The notes under the pieces were generated by a model. The model was not told where the DNA came from. It searched no databases and saw only the letters and a list, made by a program, of their open reading frames with translations. From NCBI RefSeq assembly GCF_000316035.1, contig NZ_ANHX01000011.1:496001-560000 (forward strand): DNA of 64,000 nt, written 5' to 3'. Source of the stretch: Paenibacillus sp. PAMC 26794 (GTDB lineage Bacteria > Bacillota > Bacilli > Paenibacillales > Paenibacillaceae). Position 1 is the stretch's first letter, and each line of letters opens with the position of its first letter. Of the stretch, positions 34,514 through 41,943 are shown piece by piece. The position numbers were made by a program, and so were the translations under genes.

Positions 34514-34996
34514 CTATCTGGATTCAATATTTATACTGCTGTCTTGAAGAAATTGATGGATTACTTTTAGCTCCGTTTCCGAATATTTGTCGAGAGTACG
34601 ATAGAAGCGCTCAGCCTCATGTATATGCAGACGTTCATGCAGTTCAAAGATTTTTTTGCCTTGCGGTGACAACCGGAAATAGCTCTCCTTTTTGTTGTCG
34701 TTCATTTTCGTGCGTTTGACGAATCCTTCCTCCAGCAGTTTGTTGCCAATTTTGGTGATACTTGCTTTGGACAAATTCATCGCCTCGGCAATACCCGTGT
34801 TGTTAATAGGCTCATGCTTGCCTATGCAATCTATCATATGAACCGCGGTCAAATGCTGAGGGATTTTCTCGATGCTTTCACGCTGGGCGATACTTAGGAA
34901 ATGCTCGATTTCTGTATCCTTGTGGTTCTCATACACATGTAAAAAACGGATAAATTGGTCATAAAGCAACTGTTTTGTTCGATCTTTTGAGATCAT
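34514..34996 (-). CDS. MarR-family regulator
   Basis: A 160-residue winged-helix regulator: HLTAVHMIDCIGKHEPINNT, then IAEAMNLSKASITKIGNKLL (recognition helix near residues 68-88), and the wing KRTKMNDNKKESYFRLSPQG. AAGGAGC precedes the ATG. It heads an operon with two nitroreductases and probably represses it in response to a phenolic, quinone or nitro compound; the ligand is inferred from the neighbours. The AT-rich region 35030-35100 upstream should hold its operator, but I could not define a clean palindrome. Confidence 0.88.
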   Translation of the reverse strand: MISKDRTKQLLYDQFIRFLHVYENHKDTEIEHFLSIAQRESIEKIPQHLTAVHMIDCIGKHEPINNTGIAEAMNLSKASITKIGNKLLEEGFVKRTKMNDNKKESYFRLSPQGKKIFELHERLHIHEAERFYRTLDKYSETELKVIHQFLQDSSINIESR

Positions 34997-35190
34997 TCTT
35001 TGATCGCTCCTTATTTACTTATAAACAAAAATATAACTTAAAAAATAGGATTATTCTAAATAAATTCTTATATTTAGTTTACTGGTTAACAATATATCAT
35101 GAATGATAATGCTTATCAACTATATACTCTGGCAGTACAACATTACTCTATAATCCAGGACGGAGACCTGCCTTGAACGGATTATCTTTT

Positions 35191-35331
35191 AACCTGCTCG
35201 TTAGTTAAACAAAAGCAGCCGATCACGAGTGAAGAAGGAAAAAATATAATATATGATTGATTCCTCTCGTTAAAAGAAAAAAGCCGCTATAATAGCGACT
35301 TGAATTGAACAATGTTCCCGTCCTACGATAC
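35191..35331 (+). repeat. family-B fragment followed by a family-A copy
   Basis: AACCTGCTCGTTAGTTAAAC and AAAAGCAGCCGATCACGA (35191-35228) belong to family B. At 35275-35331 the hairpin AAGCCGCTATAATAGCGACTT (with TTGAATTGAACAATGTTCCC and TACGATAC after it) is the right half of family A. The two are separated by about 45 bases. Confidence 0.65.
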
Positions 35332-35380
35332 TTCTTTATTGGAATATCTATGAGATACGCCATCATGGAATAAACTTTGA

Positions 35381-38300
35381 TTATTTTGCTAATATCCACT
35401 TTTGTCGATCAAGTGATGGATTCAGTTCACTTAAGAAGAGTTCGGTCCCATCTTCCGATACTTCTAATGCTTTTTGATGATGAGCTGAAGTAATATGAAC
35501 TGTTCCGTCTTTGTTCTCGTGAAGGACCCAACGCTGGTTATTGTACCCTAAGTAATGATATAGCTGAAGTTTGTTTTGCCCTATATCCAGATCAAGCGTC
35601 TGACCGGCCGTAGTACGAATCGAATATGAACCTGCTTCGTCGCCTGTCGGAACAAATATCCACTTTTGGACGGAAGCTGCACTTGCATCTTGCAAGGTAA
35701 CCGGCTCCCCGTTGACAAGGTTCACGGTATAAATGGATTTCTGTGTTGCGGCATTTACAAGGCTGGACTTGGTGAGGTTTGCAGGTTCACCGTTGCTCAC
35801 ATTGACGTTCTGATAGGATGCGGAGCCGCCAAATACATGGAGTCCAAAGTGACCTTCTGCAAAAGTACCATCCATGATATCTATGACTTTTTGACTGTCC
35901 ACGTAAACGACAATATGCGGACCATTCGCTTCTATTTTCACCTTATACGTTTGACCTGGCTGAATGAACGTTGGTACTTTTGCAAGTACCTGCCGTTCTT
36001 CAAATGCTCCATTGATTTTGTAGAACAGACGGATTGCTTTCATGTTAGGGTCTAGATTCAGATAATAACCACTGCGACCATCCTCGCTAGTCCTGAACAA
36101 AATAGAACCTGCCCCTCCTGTTTCACCAAGCATCATGTCTGCTTCATACGTAAAATTCCCAGCCTTCTCTTTGGTAATATAATTCGCATCGCTAAAATAT
36201 TTACCACGAATCCCATGTTTACTAACTAACCATGAATCTGCAGACAGATCTTTAGTCCATCCACTCAGGTTTGTCTGGAACTCGCCACCTGAGACTTTAA
36301 TGAGCACACTACTGGAAGTTTTACCATTCGGAGTAGATACGGTGACTGTGGACTCCCCTTCTTTTTTCGCCTTAATAACTGCATGTGAATTGTCTACCAA
36401 GTCTAGGGCTATTACTTCGTTATTACTGGAAATCCACTTAAGTGGTTGAACGCCTAAACCTGGTCCATACTCGACCATCGCCTGCAGTGTATTCGACTCC
36501 CCAATACCTAATTCCCGAACCCTCGTATCCATCTTTATTTGAGCTTTTGAAGGAATGTCCTCGTTCCAGACAGATTGAAGTTGATGCACTCTCAGGGAAA
36601 CAACGTTCACATTCCCACCTTTCACGTAAAAACTCATCGCTCTACTAGCAGGATCCGGAAATATAACATCTGAAAAGACAACTTTGCCGTCGTTACCAAA
36701 GGCTTCAACAGAAGACTCATCCACAAGAATACGCATCTTGATCCGATTATTCTCCATTTGCGCAGGCGCTTCATGTTTCTTACTGAAAAGATTAGAAAAA
36801 TCCGTTTCACCGGATGAAGTTCGGTCCACAAACATACGACTATCACTTGCCTTATAACCCACGACCGTCTTCTGATTTGCACCCTCACGAATGTTAAAGC
36901 CAAACTCGGTCACTGTGCTGGTTTCAGGGATTTCAATTTCAGCTTCAATTTCGTAAGCGCCTGAAATAATATCTTTTAACAGATTCCCGGAAGAAGGGCT
37001 TACCGACTTGTTAGAAGCAGAATACAAAGGTTTACGCAGTGATTCCAATTCTTTGATTGGACTTTGCACCATCCGAATTCCATCTTCGGTCGTTACCAAT
37101 GATACTTCTCTCGGAATGGTTAGTTCACCTTTCCAATTCGACGTTGGGAAAGCGAACGGATAGTCCCAATTCGTCATCCACGCCATCATCACTGTGCGAT
37201 GATCAGGCATGTTAGCGAAAGACATCGAAGCGTAAAATTCTTTACCAAAATCTGTTCTTAACACCTTACCCGCCGGATTATCGTTCACGAATTTACCATC
37301 AGCTGTTAAATGACCGATAAAATACTCGGCATCTGATCCGCCTGTTTTGGGATTCGCTCCTGTACTGATCATCATAACCCACTTCTTCTGTGACGTTCCG
37401 TCTACCGGAAGCTGGAACAAATCAGGGCATTCCCATACGCCTCCGCGGACGTAATCCCCATAACCCCAATTATCTGTCAATGTCCAGTCAAGTAAATTCG
37501 TTGACGTGTAGAAACGAATATGATCTCCTCCGGACACAACCATAACCCATCGTTTATTCTCATCATCACGGATCACTTTCGGATCGCGGAAATCCCAATT
37601 CCCAGCTTCATCTCCGCTCTTACCTGGGTTCTCGATCACAATCGGGCGTTCCTTCGAATACTCCCAAGTACGACCTTGGTCTTTACTGTAAGCCAGACCT
37701 ATACGCTGGTTCCCATTCGAGCTATCCGGATTAAAGGAAGTATAGTATGCAATAAGACCCTTGCCTCCTGAATCTCCGAATAAACCAGATGCATTTGTCA
37801 TATCCGCAACAGCCGACCCAGACCAGACATGTCCGTGATCATTCCAGGGAAGTGCAATCGGAAGCCGTTTCCAGTTCAGCATATCTTTACTTACCGCATG
37901 CGCCCATGTTCCTCCATCCTGATGAAAGAGATGATATTCTCCTTCGAAGTAGACAAGTCCATTCGGATCACTCGCCGAACCACGTATTGGCGTGTAGTGA
38001 TATTGTGGACGATATATCTCATTGTAATATTGGCTCAGTTCCGTCACATAAGTATCCTGAAAGTAAGCCGTCCCCTTTTTGACGACGATCCCAGAACTTC
38101 CACTCATGTAGGTTGTATCTTTCACGTCAATCGCGGCCGTAGTGTATCCGTCCAGGAAGACCTGAATTCGATCTCCCTTTGCCTTGATTTCCACATGATG
38201 TTTGGCTCCCATCTGACTCGGATAAGTACGTTGCGAACTTGCAATCACTGTTCCTTTTGTATTCGTCAAACTTACACGGACCTGATCTCCTTCCTTCGTA

Positions 38301-39184
38301 AGAGTAGCTTCATATCCTTCAGCTCCATCGGTTGAAGATCGAAATGCGAGAGCTGCAATAGAATCAGGACGAAGGGTAATATTCCCTTCATACACCATAT
38401 CAGTCGCATTTTTATTATAGATTTGCTGTGCTTTGTTCTCCTGTTCTACCGTCCCTCTTTTGCCGTTGATATCAGGCTGCCATTTTCCCTTGCTAGAAAG
38501 CATCGTTCCCAAATTACCTTTCAGATCGCTCACCATGATGTTCGAAAACAAGGCGGATCCATCCCATACATGGAGTCCAAGCTTTCCGCTTTGATACGAA
38601 ATGTCTTGAACATCAATTAATGGTTTATATTGATTGCCCCAATATACTTTTAGCGAGGAACCCACTGCCTTCACTTTGAGATGATAGATTTGCCCCATTT
38701 CAACAGAAACTTTACGCTCCTCCTTTAATTTCCCATCTCCATTTGTTGCATCTCTTAACCGGATCAGACCTGCGTCCGGAACGATTTGCAGCATGTACGA
38801 GCTAAAGCCATCCTCATTAGAACGAAACAACAATGTGGCGTCTGCCTTCGTATCCCTGATCATGACATCAGCTTCATAGATAAAATCGTCGGACACTGTC
38901 TCTGAGATGGCCATTACATTTTCTTTAGGCTGCGAAGTTAGCAAGATTCCTTCTGAAGTATCCTCTAATCCACCTTTTCCTTTCACTTGCCAGCCTATCA
39001 AATTGGTGTTCGTTTTGGATGCGCTTTCAAAAATATCAAGCTCCTCCTTTGCCTGTTTATTTGTTTCCTGATCAGCGAGCACAGCACTAGCCGCAATTGA
39101 TTTAGATGTAAAAATACCGTTTGAAGTAAGAACTAGTCCCGTTGCCATCAGAAGACATATTGCGAATTTAGATTTATCGTTCAT
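35381..39184 (-). CDS. secreted multidomain GH32 fructan hydrolase
   Basis: A 1267-residue secreted enzyme acting on beta-fructans (levan or inulin type). Order: signal peptide (cleavage near SIAASA); two LamG/concanavalin-like domains (about 45-220 and 235-385); GH32 catalytic part (about 390-880); a Big_2-type Ig domain (about 890-970); a third LamG-like domain (about 975-1130); a ricin-type beta-trefoil (about 1140-1265, with QxW repeats). Catalytic motifs: SDPNGLVYF near 405 (nucleophile Asp), NWDFRDPKVI near 536 and WECPDLF near 586 (acid/base Glu). The usual Asn before DPNG is Ser. A TTGACA / TATTTT promoter lies 160 bases upstream. Endo versus exo action and fructan type cannot be read. 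Confidence 0.9.
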   Translation of the reverse strand: MNDKSKFAICLLMATGLVLTSNGIFTSKSIAASAVLADQETNKQAKEELDIFESASKTNTNLIGWQVKGKGGLEDTSEGILLTSQPKENVMAISETVSDDFIYEADVMIRDTKADATLLFRSNEDGFSSYMLQIVPDAGLIRLRDATNGDGKLKEERKVSVEMGQIYHLKVKAVGSSLKVYWGNQYKPLIDVQDISYQSGKLGLHVWDGSALFSNIMVSDLKGNLGTMLSSKGKWQPDINGKRGTVEQENKAQQIYNKNATDMVYEGNITLRPDSIAALAFRSSTDGAEGYEATLTKEGDQVRVSLTNTKGTVIASSQRTYPSQMGAKHHVEIKAKGDRIQVFLDGYTTAAIDVKDTTYMSGSSGIVVKKGTAYFQDTYVTELSQYYNEIYRPQYHYTPIRGSASDPNGLVYFEGEYHLFHQDGGTWAHAVSKDMLNWKRLPIALPWNDHGHVWSGSAVADMTNASGLFGDSGGKGLIAYYTSFNPDSSNGNQRIGLAYSKDQGRTWEYSKERPIVIENPGKSGDEAGNWDFRDPKVIRDDENKRWVMVVSGGDHIRFYTSTNLLDWTLTDNWGYGDYVRGGVWECPDLFQLPVDGTSQKKWVMMISTGANPKTGGSDAEYFIGHLTADGKFVNDNPAGKVLRTDFGKEFYASMSFANMPDHRTVMMAWMTNWDYPFAFPTSNWKGELTIPREVSLVTTEDGIRMVQSPIKELESLRKPLYSASNKSVSPSSGNLLKDIISGAYEIEAEIEIPETSTVTEFGFNIREGANQKTVVGYKASDSRMFVDRTSSGETDFSNLFSKKHEAPAQMENNRIKMRILVDESSVEAFGNDGKVVFSDVIFPDPASRAMSFYVKGGNVNVVSLRVHQLQSVWNEDIPSKAQIKMDTRVRELGIGESNTLQAMVEYGPGLGVQPLKWISSNNEVIALDLVDNSHAVIKAKKEGESTVTVSTPNGKTSSSVLIKVSGGEFQTNLSGWTKDLSADSWLVSKHGIRGKYFSDANYITKEKAGNFTYEADMMLGETGGAGSILFRTSEDGRSGYYLNLDPNMKAIRLFYKINGAFEERQVLAKVPTFIQPGQTYKVKIEANGPHIVVYVDSQKVIDIMDGTFAEGHFGLHVFGGSASYQNVNVSNGEPANLTKSSLVNAATQKSIYTVNLVNGEPVTLQDASAASVQKWIFVPTGDEAGSYSIRTTAGQTLDLDIGQNKLQLYHYLGYNNQRWVLHENKDGTVHITSAHHQKALEVSEDGTELFLSELNPSLDRQKWILAK

Positions 39185-39342
39185 TCCATACCCTCTTTTC
39201 TAATAGGATTGTAAAGTTACTTTTAACCCGAGTAATCTTAGATCAGGTGAATAATGTATTTGCGGTCTGTATTCATTTTTATAAATAAAGTTTTCAGGAC
39301 CTTTGCTGATACTATTTTCACCTGATGTATTCCTTATTAACA

Positions 39343-39370
39343 AAATAATCCACTCGTTTTCATTTGTCAA
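39343..39370 (-). promoter_or_regulatory. predicted sigma-A promoter of the GH32 gene
   Basis: On the minus strand TTGACA (39370-39365), 16 bases, TATTTT (39348-39343). It would give a leader of about 150 bases. Confidence 0.55.
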
Positions 39371-39512
39371 AGTATTTTTGGATAAATGAACATTATTTCA
39401 TATATATATATCTGTTTTAGTTTACATTTGCACAATTTATGACTGATTATAGAAAATAACAATTTTTATTTAAATTGATCTAATCAGTTTTTTATTATTT
39501 CAAACCTAATGG

Positions 39513-39526
39513 TTTACAATTGTAAA
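39513..39526. promoter_or_regulatory. 14-base palindrome in the GH32 upstream region
   Basis: TTTACAATTGTAAA is fully palindromic, in an AT-rich stretch of about 460 bases (39185-39648) that holds no gene. Could be an operator for the GH32 gene or a chance AT palindrome. Confidence 0.35.
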
Positions 39527-39648
39527 AAAAGGTTGCATCTAAACTTTTCTTTACCTGTTCAACAAAATATCGTTAGTATTAAACCCAATAAAAGCACAAT
39601 TTTTTGTGTATTAATCCTGCATTATATTCTCGGTTTCATGCTTATCGA

Positions 39649-39753
39649 ATCGATTAATGGATAATGTTCTTCTCCTAGAAACTTGTACCTATAAAACAAA
39701 AAAAAGTCGCTATTTTAGCGACTTCAATAGGAATATGTTCGTGTCCCGCGACA
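39649..39753 (+). repeat. family-A intergenic repeat, rightmost copy seen
   Basis: ATCGATTAATGGATAATG, AACTTGTACCTATAAAAC, the perfect hairpin AAGTCGCTATTTTAGCGACTT and AATAGGAATATGTTCGTGTC with CGCGACAG. It ends 25 bases before the small secreted peptide gene and could terminate it on the minus strand (GCGACTTTTTTTTG). Confidence 0.8.
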
Positions 39754-39777
39754 GGTTAATTAATTAAGATTTTGCCT

Positions 39778-39924
39778 TCATTTAATAACTTCAACCTTTT
39801 TATCCCCTGCTGACTTCGCTACTTCTAACGTTGTGTTACCTTCGATAGTGACTATTACGCCAGTAGCCAGCATAGAAACAATTAAAGCTGCGCTGAGGGC
39901 TGTGGAAATTTTCTTCTTGACCAT
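39778..39924 (-). CDS. small secreted or membrane peptide (48 residues)
   Basis: An ORF with a strong ribosome site (GGAGGTATGGTT before ATG 39924) and its own promoter. The protein starts MVKKKISTALSAALIVSM, a positive then hydrophobic signal-like segment (to about residue 27), and ends with a polar tail TTLEVAKSAGDKKVEVIK. Size and layout resemble Phr-type exported signalling peptides or other small secreted peptides, but no Rap-like partner is present. No family recognised. The leader RNA of about 110 bases has a hairpin (CGGCTC / GAGCCG, 39959-39984). Confidence 0.65.
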   Translation of the reverse strand: MVKKKISTALSAALIVSMLATGVIVTIEGNTTLEVAKSAGDKKVEVIK

Positions 39925-40042
39925 AACCATACCTCCGATATCTATTGTGTTGTAATAAGCGGCTCAAGAACTATGACGAGCCGAGTGTGACTTAATATTA
40001 CAATATTTCACTTTTTTGTTGGGGAATCTACCTGGTGATTGT

Positions 40043-40070
40043 ATTATAACGTACTGACAATGATTGTAAA
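40043..40070 (-). promoter_or_regulatory. strong sigma-A promoter of the secreted peptide
   Basis: On the minus strand TTTACA (40070-40065), 16 bases, perfect TATAAT (40048-40043). It points to ATG 39924. Confidence 0.7.
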
Positions 40071-40124
40071 ATGATTTTTTCCTTGTGTTCAATTCCCGGA
40101 CTTATTACTACCTGGGACGTAAGG

Positions 40125-41186
40125 TCAATGATTCATATAATGGGCATATAGTTGCTCGAAGGTTGTAAAATGTTCGACTGTTCTGCCGACCTTATCATAC
40201 TCGTCTAGATATTTATCCATCACTTCAAGAAACTTCTCTTTCATAACTGGTAAATTACTATCATATTTCTTGGTGCCTTTCTCCATGGCCATTTCATCAA
40301 GATACCCATGTGCTCCAAAGGCCGAAAGAAAGACGTAGGAAGCTTCGTTCGTTATAACACTGTTCAAAATTTTATTGCGGTAATTGCACCACAATTCTTC
40401 GTATGTTCCCCTCAGATTATCAAAGGTCGGAGCCGGTTTAACAATGAAGTTATCACACATCGTGCTATGTAACCTCGTAACGCTATTCAACATATTAAAA
40501 GATGTTATTCGTATATCTTCAATGGTATGAGCTTCGATGATTGACATGTATAAGGATTCAAGATCGTCCGGAACATAGCGTAACGAGCATATCTCTTCCA
40601 AATATCGCTTAATCCCTCGTTTGATGCAAGTGTTATTCATGCTGACTAAGGCATTAACTAGATTGTACAGAACATCAGCAGATGCATATCGCACTGAACC
40701 GATATCTTCACCCAGCATTGTATCGCTGTATGCTTGCTTAGCCTGGTCGATCCATTTATTTGCTCGATTAAGACACACTTCTCCTATCGGATTCGCAAGT
40801 GCATCAAGAGCTTTTTGCTGGAAGTCGTTCAATTTCTCCAAATCCTCAGGCGTTGCATAGTAGAGTATTTTGAGGTCGGTTAGGCTCGATACGTTGGGAC
40901 TCTCCAAGGTGCATTGCTCTTGTATTCTTGAATCCCATGGCGTGCAATAGATGTCATATCCAACGTCATCCAAGATGAAGCAATCGGATATTTCCCATCC
41001 CTTTTCTGTATTATTAATGATAATTAAATCAAGATCGCTCTTCTCGTGAAAGTCACCGGTGCTAAATGAACCAGTAAGCCCAATAATGGCGATATCGTCT
41101 AGAAAATCTCTTTTTACGCGTTCGATCACCATGTTAATAAGTAGTTCATTTTTGTCCAGCAACTTCTTCTTTATAATTTCGTTCAT
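40125..41186 (-). CDS. nucleotidyltransferase-domain protein
   Basis: A 353-residue cytoplasmic protein. The N-terminal minimal nucleotidyltransferase domain has IIGLTGSFSTGDFHEKSDLD near residues 34-53, the GS...DxD signature that holds catalytic metals, plus a third carboxylate in DVGYDIYCTP. The rest is helical, about 230 residues, like the kanamycin/streptomycin nucleotidyltransferase group. It could adenylylate a drug or another small molecule; there is no resistance context. It lies alone between the secreted peptide and a CD3324-like gene. Confidence 0.8.
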   Translation of the reverse strand: MNEIIKKKLLDKNELLINMVIERVKRDFLDDIAIIGLTGSFSTGDFHEKSDLDLIIINNTEKGWEISDCFILDDVGYDIYCTPWDSRIQEQCTLESPNVSSLTDLKILYYATPEDLEKLNDFQQKALDALANPIGEVCLNRANKWIDQAKQAYSDTMLGEDIGSVRYASADVLYNLVNALVSMNNTCIKRGIKRYLEEICSLRYVPDDLESLYMSIIEAHTIEDIRITSFNMLNSVTRLHSTMCDNFIVKPAPTFDNLRGTYEELWCNYRNKILNSVITNEASYVFLSAFGAHGYLDEMAMEKGTKKYDSNLPVMKEKFLEVMDKYLDEYDKVGRTVEHFTTFEQLYAHYMNH

Positions 41187-41296
41187 TCGTTACACCTCTT
41201 TGTATGATCCGGCCGTTCTGCATCACAACAACCTTAACTTGAGTCTATCGATTCAGAGGTACGGTTACTATGTATAAGATGACTTAAGTCATCTTT

Positions 41297-41340
41297 GCAC
41301 AAAATCCGCTAAACCGTCGATACGACGAGTTAGCGGATTT
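41297..41340 (-). terminator. terminator of the CD3324-like gene
   Basis: AAATCCGCTAA (41302-41312) pairs perfectly with TTAGCGGATTT (41330-41340), extended by internal pairing of CGTCG / CGACG. On the minus strand it is followed by TTTTGTGC, 15 bases past the stop. Confidence 0.8.
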
Positions 41341-41354
41341 CATTAGTTCTTTGA

Positions 41355-41621
41355 TTAGTTCTTTGTATAGACTATTTTCTTTATGCTTTCGCAGGACAAG
41401 AAATACCGACCCGCCAACTCCTCTATCCTGACTCCATTGCGGAATAAGGATTTAATCTCAGCGTTTCGAGCAGAGACCCTGCTCTTGCTCTTTGTTTTCT
41501 CGCCCCATTTTAGGTGCGCTTCTTTGGGTTTTGGGATATAAACCAATTCGCCTTGAACGTATTCTTGAATGATAAGTAACAATTCTTCCGGAAAAATAGA
41601 CTCGGCTTTTGAATATTTCAT
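41355..41621 (-). CDS. CD3324-family small HTH protein
   Basis: An 88-residue protein: MKYSKAESIFPEELLLIIQ, then YIPKPKEAHLKWGEKTKSK, then ARNAEIKSLFRNGVRIEELA and ESIKKIVY, a Mor-like helix-turn-helix pattern of the CD3324 family (short Firmicutes DNA-binding proteins of unknown target). I choose ATG 41621, 8 bases after AAGGAG, over the GTG three codons earlier. Likely a small regulator; what it controls is unknown. Confidence 0.8.
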   Translation of the reverse strand: MKYSKAESIFPEELLLIIQEYVQGELVYIPKPKEAHLKWGEKTKSKSRVSARNAEIKSLFRNGVRIEELAGRYFLSCESIKKIVYTKN

Positions 41622-41676
41622 GGGCCTCACTCCTTATTTAATAGATCAATAAGGTGCAAAGCCAGTTAGTGGAATA

Positions 41677-41793
41677 TTACGATTCGTCGTTGGCAATGTG
41701 ATTATTCCCGGGCTCTATGCAAAGCATTGCCATATCCTTCACTGGCTTTGCATAGAGCCGTGCATGTAAGAATCCTACCCCGATTGTTTGCAA
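41677..41793 (-). CDS. possible 38-residue peptide containing a long inverted repeat
   Basis: TTG 41793 follows GGAGGTGAGGCTA, a strong ribosome site, and opens MQTIGVGFLHARLYAKPV to a stop at 41677. The reading frame spans a perfect 15-base inverted repeat (GGCTCTATGCAAAGC, 41711-41725, with GCTTTGCATAGAGCC, 41745-41759), which could instead be the functional feature, for example an mRNA structure before the CD3324-like gene. Coding is uncertain. Confidence 0.3.
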   Translation of the reverse strand: MQTIGVGFLHARLYAKPVKDMAMLCIEPGNNHIANDES

Positions 41794-41943
41794 TAGCCTC
41801 ACCTCCATAGAAAATAGATAGCTGCTATTTGCTTATTATATCAGAGCTTGCTGTTCGATTGTTTATTCATGTCTTTTGGGCTGACACGTTCTGATTATTC
41901 GCTGAACTCACCTTGATTATCTGTTCGCTTTGCGTAACTCTTC

